From: Ignavibacteriales bacterium
Lineage (GTDB): Bacteria; Bacteroidota; Ignavibacteria; Ignavibacteriales; Ignavibacteriaceae
NCBI GenBank assembly: GCA_016182615.1
Contig: JACPGF010000105.1
Location: forward strand, 1-38,786
Direction of reading: 5' to 3'
DNA: 38,786 nt
Part shown: piece by piece, positions 29,511-38,537 of the stretch
Numbering within the stretch: the stretch's first letter is position 1
Layout: the number at the start of each line of letters is the position of its first letter
Made by a program: the position numbers and the translations under genes
Notes under the pieces: generated by a model
The model's input: the letters and a program-made list of their open reading frames with translations, nothing else
Databases searched by the model: none
Told to the model about the DNA's origin: nothing

Positions 29511-30331
29511 GGCGGTTTTACCATTTGTGGCTGCAAAAAGTAATCATTGTCTTGTAGAAATTGCAAGGTTTGCTGTTTAACCGCATCCTCCTCTTTTGCC
29601 GTTGTAATAATTGCCTGTTTGTATGAGCCGTATATCGTGCCGCCATAAAACAGTGTAGCACTCACTCCCGTTATCCATCCCCGTGCTGTATGATGGTGCT
29701 TAAAATTTTCAATGGTAAGGTAGGTAAACAATCCAGTCAGGATAAAGCCGAACGCGCCTTCTTCATAGCTGCGGGTGTATATTTTACCCAAACCGGGCAG
29801 TACTGCCGAAAGCCCGGCTGCAAGCATCGGGCTGTACCGCGCGCGCTCCATCGCCTTGGTTTGACTTTTCATAAACTCATGGAACAATACGGGACCGGTA
29901 TTATTTTCGTTGTTCTTTTCAGCATAGCCATGCTGCATAAATTTATATACACAGTTTAGTGGAATGAACTCATGGTGTAAGGATTCAGGTGCATTAGTGT
30001 TTAATAAACTGTGCATTTTTTCCGGGTGTGCCGAATTAAAGGAAAGCCGCGCCATGTTCCGGTAGAACTCCGCTTTAAACAAATTGTTTTGGAGCTGCCG
30101 TACCACTATTAGGGCTGAATCAATGTTGTCTAAATGCAAGAGACAGAGAGAACGGAAAAACAGCGTTGAATCCTGCGCGGGTAAGGCTGCATATTCTTCG
30201 GCTGCGCGGAGATAGTCCGCACTGCAGAACAAGTGGTTGGCAAATGCAAGCCGTTCATGAGCTTGGCGGAATGGCAATCCCTGCGCTGTAAGAGGTGAAA
30301 GCAGAAGGAGTGTTAATAGAAGATAACGCAT
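29501..30331 (-). CDS. Exported TPR-like membrane-associated protein
   Basis: Signal peptide MRYLLLTLLLLSPLTAQG; TPR-like N-terminus; GLSAVLPGLGKIYTRSYEEGAFGFILTGLFTYLTIENFKHH parallels the downstream gene; overlaps it by 10 bp. Confidence 0.75.
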   Translation of the reverse strand: MRYLLLTLLLLSPLTAQGLPFRQAHERLAFANHLFCSADYLRAAEEYAALPAQDSTLFFRSLCLLHLDNIDSALIVVRQLQNNLFKAEFYRNMARLSFNSAHPEKMHSLLNTNAPESLHHEFIPLNCVYKFMQHGYAEKNNENNTGPVLFHEFMKSQTKAMERARYSPMLAAGLSAVLPGLGKIYTRSYEEGAFGFILTGLFTYLTIENFKHHHTARGWITGVSATLFYGGTIYGSYKQAIITTAKEEDAVKQQTLQFLQDNDYFLQPQMVKPPCE

Positions 30332-30339
30332 CTGCCGCC

Positions 30340-30771
30340 TTATTTGCTGCCCTGAGGGGCATTTTTATATTTAGATACAGGGTCGAGGAGCTTGTTTGTG
30401 GCTTTATCCAGATGATACAGTTTCCCCCGGTTGATAAAATTTGCATCGCGGGTAAGGCGGTCTGCTGTTAAAAATAATGCTGCCGGAAAAGATACCTGTT
30501 CCGTGGCCTGCAAAAAAAACGATGAACAGCTTGGAGAGAAGGGGCAGCGTGAACCGTCGGGCTCGGAGATAAAATATTGATAAACGGCAAAGAGTGGTTT
30601 TACCAGGATGTCAGAAGGCTTTTTAAAAGACACAGTGAAGTTTTCGTGGGGATGTTCCGTTGGATTCACTCCATACGATTTGTTTACTTTGCCCCATTTT
30701 ACCGTTCCGGTTTGGGCGGCCGCATTATGGGCAGCAACAAATATCAGCAAACATAAAAAAAATCGATACAT
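30340..30771 (-). CDS. YidD-like (membrane protein insertion efficiency factor family) domain with N-terminal signal peptide
   Basis: MYRFFLCLLIFVAAHNAAAQ signal peptide; KPLFAVYQYFISEPDGSRCPFSPSCSSFFLQATEQVSFPAALFLTADRLTRD resembles YidD YQ..ISP..G..C+F.P+CS.Y.. Confidence 0.75.
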   Translation of the reverse strand: MYRFFLCLLIFVAAHNAAAQTGTVKWGKVNKSYGVNPTEHPHENFTVSFKKPSDILVKPLFAVYQYFISEPDGSRCPFSPSCSSFFLQATEQVSFPAALFLTADRLTRDANFINRGKLYHLDKATNKLLDPVSKYKNAPQGSK

Positions 30772-30957
30772 CCGGTTCTATTAAAAGTGTGCCTGCAAGA
30801 TAAAGAGTTTGGCGGGTAAAGAAAACAGGTAAACCTGGAATTTTTAGTTTGGATGGCGATGGAAACTGGAATCGCTTGAGATATTTTGTGCGGCGTGCAT
30901 GTTTTGCTAGCAATGCAGAGACGATCCAGATACAGTTAAGACTGAGATGCTGGTTTA

Positions 30958-30997
30958 AAATACAAAAGGGTTGACTATGGTGCGCAAAGCCAACCCT
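30958..30997 (-). terminator. Possible terminator downstream of pta
   Basis: Minus strand: GGGTTGGC...CAACCC stem-loop followed by TTTTGTATTTT. Confidence 0.45.
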
Positions 30998-31099
30998 GAA
31001 GAAACCACTAGTAAAAAGAACACGAAGATGTGATTCTTCTTAACCCATACAAGTCAACAATTAAAATACAACCTGCGGGTATTATTAACAAATTATTTT

Positions 31100-32080
31100 T
31101 TAGGCCATCAGCAAAGCAATTGCTGCGGTGTTAACAATGTCTTCGACACTACAGCCGCGGCTTAAATCGAAATACGGTTTTTTTAGGCCTTGATTAACCG
31201 GTCCTACTGCCTCTGCACCGCCCATGCGTTGTGCAATTTTGTATCCGATATTTCCTGCCTGAAGGTCGGGGAAGACAAGGACATTTGCACGACCTGCAAC
31301 TTCGCTGCCCGGTGCTTTTTTCTTGCCTATGCTGTCAACAACAGCAGCGTCAAACTGCAATTCACCGTCAACGGCAAGGTCAGGGCGCTTTTCTTTAACA
31401 AGGGCAGTAGCTTGCCGCACCTTGTCAACCAGTTCATGTTCAGCAGAACCTTTTGTTGAGAAAGAGAGCATTGCAACGTACGCTTTTTCACCGGTCAATT
31501 TTGCATGGTTGTCGGCAGTGCTAATCGCGATGTCTGCTAACTGGCCAGCATCGGGATTTGGAACAACGGCGCAGTCTGCATAACTATAAACCATTTCAGG
31601 AAAGCACATCAGAAAGAAGCTGGATACGAGAGAAATGCCTTCCTTCATGCCAACGCATTGTATGGATGCACGCATAACATCGGCTGTTGAAGCAAAGGAG
31701 CCCCCGACAACCGCATCTGCCATGCCTTCAGCCAGCATCATGCCGGCAAAAAACAAATCGCGTTTCATAGTTTCGCGGGCTTGCTCTATGGTAACACCTT
31801 TGTGTTTTCTTTTATTGTAAAAGATATTGGCAAAATCGCTCAGTTTCTCCGATTTTTCCATATCAATTATTCTGACCCCCTGCAGGTTAACCCCGTGTTT
31901 TGCCGCTGATGCACGGATGGTTTCTTCGTTACCGAGTGTAATAACCTGCGCGATTCCGCGCTGCGTTAATGATTCTGCTGCTTTTAATACACGCTCATCG
32001 TGCGACTCCGGTAAAACTACCGTTTTTTTGCGTTGAGCGGCTTTTTCACATATTTGTTCTAAAAGTGGAATTGTTCCCAT
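31100..32080 (-). CDS. pta: Phosphate acetyltransferase
   Basis: VVLPESHDERVLKAAESLTQRGIAQVITLGNE, ADAVVGGSFASTADVMRASIQCVG, SFSTKGSAEHELVDKV, LQFDAAVVDSIGKKKAPGSEVAGRANVLVFPDLQAGNIGYKIAQRMGGAEAVGPVNQGLKKP. Confidence 0.96.
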   Translation of the reverse strand: MGTIPLLEQICEKAAQRKKTVVLPESHDERVLKAAESLTQRGIAQVITLGNEETIRASAAKHGVNLQGVRIIDMEKSEKLSDFANIFYNKRKHKGVTIEQARETMKRDLFFAGMMLAEGMADAVVGGSFASTADVMRASIQCVGMKEGISLVSSFFLMCFPEMVYSYADCAVVPNPDAGQLADIAISTADNHAKLTGEKAYVAMLSFSTKGSAEHELVDKVRQATALVKEKRPDLAVDGELQFDAAVVDSIGKKKAPGSEVAGRANVLVFPDLQAGNIGYKIAQRMGGAEAVGPVNQGLKKPYFDLSRGCSVEDIVNTAAIALLMA

Positions 32081-32206
32081 TTTGATTGCTTATCTGTTAA
32101 TTATGAAACATGTCGTACAAAATTAAGAAATATTTTTTTGGATTTATCTATATTAATGGTATTGATAGATAATTTTCCCGGAACATTCACCCGAAATCTT
32201 ACAATC

Positions 32207-33505
32207 ATGAAAAAACCGCAACTAAATTTCTGGCAAATCTGGAACATGAGCTTTGGCTTCCTCGGTATTCAGTTTGGATTTGCCCTGCAAAATGCTAATG
32301 TTTCCCGCATTTTTGAAACGCTCGGCGCCAGTATTGATGCTATTCCCATTCTTTGGATTGCCGCCCCTACTACCGGTCTGATAATTCAACCTATAATCGG
32401 GTATCTAAGTGACAGGACGTGGAACAAGCTTGGCCGCCGCCGCCCTTATTTCCTTATCGGTGCTATCTTAGCTTCACTGGCACTTATCATCATGCCAAAC
32501 TCACCCGCTCTTTGGGTTGCTGCCGGAATGTTGTGGATACTTGATGCTTCAATTAATATATCTATGGAGCCATTCAGGGCTTTGGTTGCCGATATTCTTC
32601 CTTCAGAGCAGCGGACAACCGGATTTGCCGTGCAGAGTTTTTTCATTGGCCTCGGAGCGATAGTTGCGTCGGCTTTGCCATATATATTTACCAACTGGTT
32701 TAATATTGCAAACACCGCACCGAAAGGTGAAATCCCGCTTTCCGTTCAGTACTCTTTTTACATCGGTGCTCTTGCATTTATCGGTGCCGTTTCATGGACG
32801 GTTTTCCGCACGAAAGAGTACCCGCCGGAAAATATTGCCGAGTTTGAGAAATACAAACAAGAAAACAAAGGTTTACTGCACGGATTTGGTGATATTATCA
32901 AGTCCTTTGGCAGCATGCCAAAAACCATGATACAACTTGCCGTAGTGCAGTATTTTTCATGGTTCGCATTATTTGCCATGTGGATTTACACGACCGGAGC
33001 AGTTACAAGGCACATTTACGGCGCAACGGATGCAGCATCAGCGCAGTATAATCAGGGTGCCGATTGGGTAGGAGTATTGTTCGCGGTTTACAACGGCTTT
33101 GCTGCAATTACGGCTTTTTTACTGCCGCTTATTGCAAAATATACCAGCCGCAAGACGGTTCACATGATTAGCTTGTTTATTGGCGGTATTTCCCTGTTCT
33201 CATTTAGCATAATCAAATCGCCTGAACTGCTGCTGTTATCCGAACTCGGTATCGGTTTGGCGTGGGCTTCTATTTTATCAATGCCATACGCTATTCTTGC
33301 CGGTGCACTGCCTGCAAATAAAATGGGCGTGTACATGGGCATATTTAATTTTTTTATTGTTATACCGCAGATAACCGCCGCGGGTATTCTTGGCTGGCTT
33401 ATCCACCACTACTTTGGCAACGACCCGATGTTTGCATTAATAATTGGCGGCATTTCGATGTTTATTGCCGGAATAGCAGTAATGTTCGTACAGGATAAGG
33501 ATTGA
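32207..33505 (+). CDS. MFS transporter, SLC45/GPH-like sugar transporter
   Basis: Polytopic hydrophobic protein; PTTGLIIQPIIGYLSDRTWNKLGRRRPYFLIGAI; SMEPFRALVADILPSEQRTTGFAVQSFFIGLGAI. The ATG at 32207 is preferred over the 32138 track start. Confidence 0.85.
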   Translation: MKKPQLNFWQIWNMSFGFLGIQFGFALQNANVSRIFETLGASIDAIPILWIAAPTTGLIIQPIIGYLSDRTWNKLGRRRPYFLIGAILASLALIIMPNSPALWVAAGMLWILDASINISMEPFRALVADILPSEQRTTGFAVQSFFIGLGAIVASALPYIFTNWFNIANTAPKGEIPLSVQYSFYIGALAFIGAVSWTVFRTKEYPPENIAEFEKYKQENKGLLHGFGDIIKSFGSMPKTMIQLAVVQYFSWFALFAMWIYTTGAVTRHIYGATDAASAQYNQGADWVGVLFAVYNGFAAITAFLLPLIAKYTSRKTVHMISLFIGGISLFSFSIIKSPELLLLSELGIGLAWASILSMPYAILAGALPANKMGVYMGIFNFFIVIPQITAAGILGWLIHHYFGNDPMFALIIGGISMFIAGIAVMFVQDKD

Positions 33506-33553
33506 GTTGGCTAATTAAAGGGCATACAGCATTTTTATCCTTGAATGCATGAG

Positions 33554-33625
33554 GTTGTTGACAGCATTGCTTTTTTTACCCCAAAAGTAGTTGAAGACAG
33601 CACTGCTTTTTTACCCCGAAGGGGT
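33554..33625. repeat. Two imperfect tandem copies of a 36-bp unit
   Basis: gttgttgacagcattgctttttttaccccaaaagta / gttgaagacagcactgcttttttaccccgaaggggt. Confidence 0.7.
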
Positions 33626-33828
33626 TAAATCTCAATAACCGCGGGTTTCTTACCCGCGGAACAAAAACAAACATATTTTCGTCCCCGAACGGGGGCGAAC
33701 CTTATGTAGATTAATAGATATCTTCACCTATTCGGAAATAACGTGAACAATTGCAATAAATTTCAGAAAATAGAAATTCTTAGCAACTAAGCATTGCGGT
33801 TCGCCCCCTTCGGGGCAATGCTGTCAAC
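33557..33828. repeat. 272-bp element bounded by 14-bp perfect terminal inverted repeats
   Basis: gttgacagcattgc (33557-33570) / gcaatgctgtcaac (33815-33828); internal hairpins ccgcgggt-ttctt-acccgcgg (33639-33659) and gggggcgaacc / ggttcgccccc. Confidence 0.7.
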
Positions 33829-33856
33829 TTAAGGAAAAAAGTTGCGCAAAGTTTCC

Positions 33857-33990
33857 AAGTCCCTCCTTTTTGAAAGGAGGGTGGATCGCTTTAGCGAGAC
33901 GGGAGAATTGTTTTAGCGGCATTGGCACTGCCTAAAAACGATTCCCCCGCTTCGCCGCGGCGAACAACCCCTTTTCAAAAAGGGGGACTT
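33857..33990. repeat. 134-bp imperfect palindromic (MITE/REP-like) repeat
   Basis: Left arm aagtccctcctttttgaaaggaggg pairs with right arm ccccttttcaaaaagggggactt; inner sequence (atcgctttagcgagacgggagaattgttttagcgg / cctaaaaacgattcccccgcttcgccgcggcgaa) also pairs imperfectly. Confidence 0.75.
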
Positions 33991-34289
33991 CGGAAAAACC
34001 ATTTTTATAATTTTGTCAATCCTTAAGTTGTTTCGCCGCGGCGAACCTTCGCAAGGAGAGGGGTCTGCAACTGTATGTTATTGAAGAGGTTACTATCTTC
34101 CTGCGATTGTAATGCATTATTGGGGTTAAATGTTGCTCGGTTTGTTCATTTCTTGTTCGTTAAGGGATTGGAATAAAACAAGTAGCATCTATAAGGAATA
34201 ATAATTTAATCTGAGTTTAGTTTATCGTCTATAATTAACGGGGTGCTTTGGTACCCCGGTTTTATTTTATTAAATACGGGTAACACGCT

Positions 34290-35291
34290 ATGCCGGAAAT
34301 ACGACAAAACATTATCACCGGTGAATGGGTTGTTATATCAACAGAGCGGGCCAAGCGGCCCAGCCAGTTCGCGCGTCCACTGCCGGATGCATCGGCCATC
34401 CCTGTGCACGACAGTAATTGTCCATTTTGCCCCGGTAACGAGGCTCTATCACCGGGAGACATACTCAGGCATCCGTTATCGGGTACTTGGGAGCAGCGTA
34501 TTGTAGCCAATAAATTTCCCGCGTTAACTAACGTGGGCAGCGCGCAGCGTACTATTAATGGCATCTACAGGTCGATGGAAGCTACCGGTGCGCATGAAGT
34601 GCTTATCGAGCATCCCCGGCATGACCTGATTCTGAACAAGATGAGTATTCACGAGATATCGGATATTTTCAGGATGTACCGCGACCGGTACCGGCAGATA
34701 CGCCATCAGCAATACATCGAATCAATAATTATTTTCCGTAATCACGGTCTCAGGGCTGGCGCTTCATTGGTGCACCCGCACTCGCAAATTGTGGCTACGC
34801 CGGTAACACCGTTTCAAGTGCGTATGCGAATGGAGTTGGCAATACGGTATTATGATGACCATGGAGAGTGCCTGTTTTGCAGAACACTGCATGACGAGCT
34901 GCATGATGGCAGACGTATAATAACAGATACTGAACATTTTACCGCATTTATTCCGTACGCGGCTCTTTCGCCGTTTCATATCTGGATATTCCCTAAAAGG
35001 CATGTGTCCTCGTTTGATGACATAAATTCAAATGAAATGAGTGATATCGCGGTAAATCTTAAGGCTACACTTGGCAGGCTATATACCGCGCTTGGCAATC
35101 CCGACTATAATTTTACCATTCGATCCAGTCCGGTACGCGATAGCAGATCCGAATATTTTCACTGGTATCTGGCAATTGTACCGCGGTTGAACACCGCGGC
35201 GGGCTTTGAACTTGGCAGCGGCATGTTCATCAGTTCGGCATTGCCGGAGGAGAGCGCGGCATTTTTGCGCTCTGTTGAAATAGAGGTTTAA
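34290..35291 (+). CDS. galT: Galactose-1-phosphate uridylyltransferase-like nucleotidyltransferase (HIT superfamily)
   Basis: PEIRQNIITGEWVVISTERAKRP, CPFCPGNE zinc-type motif, NHGLRAGASLVHPHSQIVATP (HPHSQ active-site type), CLFC, FPKRHVSSFDD. Confidence 0.85.
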   Translation: MPEIRQNIITGEWVVISTERAKRPSQFARPLPDASAIPVHDSNCPFCPGNEALSPGDILRHPLSGTWEQRIVANKFPALTNVGSAQRTINGIYRSMEATGAHEVLIEHPRHDLILNKMSIHEISDIFRMYRDRYRQIRHQQYIESIIIFRNHGLRAGASLVHPHSQIVATPVTPFQVRMRMELAIRYYDDHGECLFCRTLHDELHDGRRIITDTEHFTAFIPYAALSPFHIWIFPKRHVSSFDDINSNEMSDIAVNLKATLGRLYTALGNPDYNFTIRSSPVRDSRSEYFHWYLAIVPRLNTAAGFELGSGMFISSALPEESAAFLRSVEIEV

Positions 35292-35297
35292 TTACTC

Positions 35298-35750
35298 TTG
35301 GTTACAGTTCAGCCGCCTTTCAGTAAAGGGAAAGGCGTTTACCTGCTTTGTATGAAATTACCTAAACCGGTAACCATTTGTTTTGGAAAACGTGAAGAGA
35401 TTTTTAGAAAAGGTTATTATTACTATGCTGGCAGTGCACACGGCAGCGGCGGTTTATACAGCCGTTTGATGAGGCACTGCTCGCACGATAAAAAGAAACA
35501 CTGGCACATTGACTATTTTTTAGAACATGCCAAACTGGTAAACATTTTTACTTGGGCAACCGGGAAAGATTTTGAGCATGAACTTGCCGGCATGATAGGC
35601 GCTCTGGACGGGGTACAGCCTGCTGCTACCCGTTTCGGGTCGAGTGACTGCAGGTGCGGGACGCATTTGTTGTATGCTTCAAAAAATGACCTACAAATCC
35701 AACTCCAGGCAATTGCTGGCTTGGTACACAAATGCTGCATTCATGAGTAG
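35298..35750 (+). CDS. DUF123 (GIY-YIG-like endonuclease-related) protein
   Basis: KGVYLLCMKL...FRKGYYYYAGSAHGSGGLYSRLMRHCSHDKKKHWHIDYFLEHAKLVNIF...GSSDCRCGTHLLY; TTG start 7 bp after galT-like stop. Confidence 0.85.
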   Translation: MVTVQPPFSKGKGVYLLCMKLPKPVTICFGKREEIFRKGYYYYAGSAHGSGGLYSRLMRHCSHDKKKHWHIDYFLEHAKLVNIFTWATGKDFEHELAGMIGALDGVQPAATRFGSSDCRCGTHLLYASKNDLQIQLQAIAGLVHKCCIHE

Positions 35751-36213
35751 GATTCGATACTGAAATTAAATCAGAGGAGGCTCACACGAAAAATCCGGAT
35801 ATTCATCTCTGCTTAGCCCGGTTCTATGGCTCTACTACATTATTGTCCTATAAGGATTGCCATACCGTGTTTTAAGTTCAAGCGGAGTGAGATAGAAACT
35901 TAACTCTATATCTACACGTTGATGTAGCATCGTTTATAATTTAGATGCCTCCGTTTATTGAGATGTTACTTGAATCTGCTGCAAGCTGTTTAACAACAAC
36001 AATTTGCAGCATCGTCCACGCGCTTTCTAACAAACGGCTTTACCAGCAAAAGGAGAAGAGGTTGTGGTAATCAGTCGTCAAGGGTGCTCCAAATTTCCCG
36101 TGTTTTTAATGTGTTATTGCAGGTAAGCTGAACCCAGCTAAACATTTTTTCAATATATGCGACAATTAAAATAACTCATAAATTTTAATGTCACTTTATA
36201 AATAGGTGCCCTT

Positions 36214-38379
36214 ATGGCTTATATTGCTAATCTCAGTATCCGCGTAAAGCTGTTTTTGGGGTTTCTTTTTCTCAGCTTTGTCGTTGCCTATCTTGGGTAT
36301 AACAATTTAACTTCTGTTTCAAACATGCATGCCTATTCAAATGAAATGTATGCAGACAGGCTTGTCCCCATAAGGGATTTGAGCCATATTAAATCGAAGT
36401 TAATGGAGATGCGTGGGGATCTGCGTATTTATCTCTTCGAGCAGGTAGAGATGCGGGGGGAGCGCCGTCAGGAAATGAAAAAAGATGGCGATGAAATTGA
36501 CAGAATCTTTGCTGAATACTGTGCAACAAAACTGGAAAAAGAAGAAGAAGATGCAATTCCAGTATTCAAGACGCATTGGGCTAAATACTTTACAATGTCT
36601 TTTCATGTAATGGATTTAGCTGACACCTCAGGGAATGTTCAGGCGGTTGTATATTTAAATAATGAAACCGTTCCGCAATTTGATAAATCAGTTGAGACTC
36701 TTAACCAGCTCATTGAAATCAACAGAAATGTTGCGGAAAAACTGCGTATAAAAGCGGATGCAGAATATTCAGATGTTAATTCCGAAACTAAATGGATATT
36801 AATTATATCCATCCTCTTGTCTCTTGGGCTGGGTTATTACCTCTCTAAAAGCATAGGAAGCCCGCTTAAAGCCATTACAGGTGCGGCCAATAAAATTGCT
36901 GCCGGAGATTTTAACCTAAAAATTGAGACATACGAACGGAATGATGAGGTCGGTAAGCTGAGCAACGCTATTAAAGTTATGACCGAAAAAGTGCTGGCAA
37001 AGGTTTTTTGGTATGAGCAGCTTCTCGATGCAATACCATTTCCAATTTCGGTAACTGATACCGACATGAATTGGACGTTTATAAATAAACCTGTCGAAGT
37101 GTTACTTAAAACCAAACGTGAAGCAATTTCCGGAAAACCCTGCAACAATTGGGGAGCCGGAATATGCAAGACCGAAAACTGCGGCATTGCCAGGCTCCGT
37201 AATAATCAACCGCAAACTTTCTTCGATCAGTTCGGTGGAAATTTTCAGGTGGACACATCGTACATTTATAACGCTAAAGGGGAAATAACCGGACATATCG
37301 AAACTGTGCAAGACATTTCGAAGATGAAAAAAATGGAAATCTATCTTTCATCGAGTACAACACAAATGCTTGTGCAGATGGATAAATTAGCTATGGGAGA
37401 TTTGACGGTACAATTGCCGGTTACGTCTAATGATGACATCGGGAAACTTTTTTCCGGTTTTAATCAATCAGTTAAAAAAATTGCAGAAGCCCTGAGGGCT
37501 GTTTCAGAAGCAGTATTTGCAACTGCAAGCGCAAGCACACAAATTTCATCGAGTACAGAAGAAATGGCAGCAGGCGCTCAGGAACAAAGTGCGCAGACAA
37601 GCGAAGTTGCCTCAGCGGTAGAAGAGATGACAAAAACAATTTTTGAAACATCTAAAAACACAAGCATTGCAGCCGAAACTGCTAAAAATTCAGGACAAAA
37701 AGCGCAGGCCGGTGGAGCGGTTGTACAAAAAACAATTGCCGGAATGGAGAGAATTGCAGTGGTTGTAAATCAATCAGCCGAAACGGTGTTTGCACTGGGT
37801 CAAAACTCTGAAAAAATAGGTGAAATTATTCAGGTTATTGACGAAATTGCCGATCAGACAAATCTCTTAGCGTTAAACGCAGCCATCGAAGCTGCTCGGG
37901 CAGGTGAACAGGGCAGGGGTTTTGCTGTGGTTGCTGATGAGGTTAGGAAACTTGCCGAACGAACCACGAAAGCCACAAAAGAAATTGCTTCGATGATAAA
38001 ACAAATCCAAAAAGATACCGGGGATGCTGTTGTTTCTATGAAGCAGGGTGTTCATGAAGTAGAGACAGGTAAAAAACTTGCCATGGAAGCCGGGACGGTT
38101 TTGCGCGAAATTGTTGAGGGTGCAAACAAAGTGACGGATATTGTAATACAAGTGGCTGCAACAAGCGAGGAGCAAAGTGCCACGGCCGAACAAATTGGTA
38201 AGAATATTGAAAGTATTAACACGGTCATGCAAGAATCATCGGCAGGCATTCAACAGGTTGCGCGGGCAACGGAAGATCTTAACAGACTGACAGAAACTCT
38301 GCAATCCCATATCGGACAATTTAAAATGGGGGCAACTGTACAAACTGCGGTAACCCGCCGGACTCTATTGAGTGAATAA
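36214..38379 (+). CDS. Methyl-accepting chemotaxis protein (4HB sensor, HAMP, PAS with Cys motif, second HAMP-like, MA signalling domain)
   Basis: Two N-terminal TM segments; [113 protein letters not shown]. Confidence 0.95.
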   Translation: MAYIANLSIRVKLFLGFLFLSFVVAYLGYNNLTSVSNMHAYSNEMYADRLVPIRDLSHIKSKLMEMRGDLRIYLFEQVEMRGERRQEMKKDGDEIDRIFAEYCATKLEKEEEDAIPVFKTHWAKYFTMSFHVMDLADTSGNVQAVVYLNNETVPQFDKSVETLNQLIEINRNVAEKLRIKADAEYSDVNSETKWILIISILLSLGLGYYLSKSIGSPLKAITGAANKIAAGDFNLKIETYERNDEVGKLSNAIKVMTEKVLAKVFWYEQLLDAIPFPISVTDTDMNWTFINKPVEVLLKTKREAISGKPCNNWGAGICKTENCGIARLRNNQPQTFFDQFGGNFQVDTSYIYNAKGEITGHIETVQDISKMKKMEIYLSSSTTQMLVQMDKLAMGDLTVQLPVTSNDDIGKLFSGFNQSVKKIAEALRAVSEAVFATASASTQISSSTEEMAAGAQEQSAQTSEVASAVEEMTKTIFETSKNTSIAAETAKNSGQKAQAGGAVVQKTIAGMERIAVVVNQSAETVFALGQNSEKIGEIIQVIDEIADQTNLLALNAAIEAARAGEQGRGFAVVADEVRKLAERTTKATKEIASMIKQIQKDTGDAVVSMKQGVHEVETGKKLAMEAGTVLREIVEGANKVTDIVIQVAATSEEQSATAEQIGKNIESINTVMQESSAGIQQVARATEDLNRLTETLQSHIGQFKMGATVQTAVTRRTLLSE

Positions 38380-38436
38380 GGCAATCTGCTTATTGGGCAT
38401 CGAAGAACATGGTTAGGAATAATTGCGGCAAACAGT

Positions 38437-38473
38437 AAAACAACGGTGGTTTATTAAACCACCGTTGTTTTTA
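38437..38473 (+). terminator. Rho-independent terminator downstream of MCP
   Basis: aaaacaacggtggtttattaaaccaccgttgttttta. Confidence 0.85.
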
Positions 38474-38484
38474 CGTTTTTGTAT

Positions 38485-38522
38485 AAAAAAAGCCCGGCTG
38501 CTAATACAGCCGGGCTTTTTAC
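38485..38522 (-). terminator. Terminator for the minus-strand acidic protein gene (bidirectional-looking)
   Basis: aaaaaaagcccggctg-ctaata-cagccgggcttttt. Confidence 0.85.
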
Positions 38523-38537
38523 AAAAATTAAGAAAAA

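Noticed and set aside
33554-34030. Possible CRISPR array
   Set aside because: Repeats are inverted/palindromic with only one tandem pair; no regularly spaced unique spacers and no cas genes
35751-36213. Possible riboswitch/regulatory RNA upstream of the MCP
   Set aside because: Long spacer, but I could not identify a known riboswitch core or strong stem-loop
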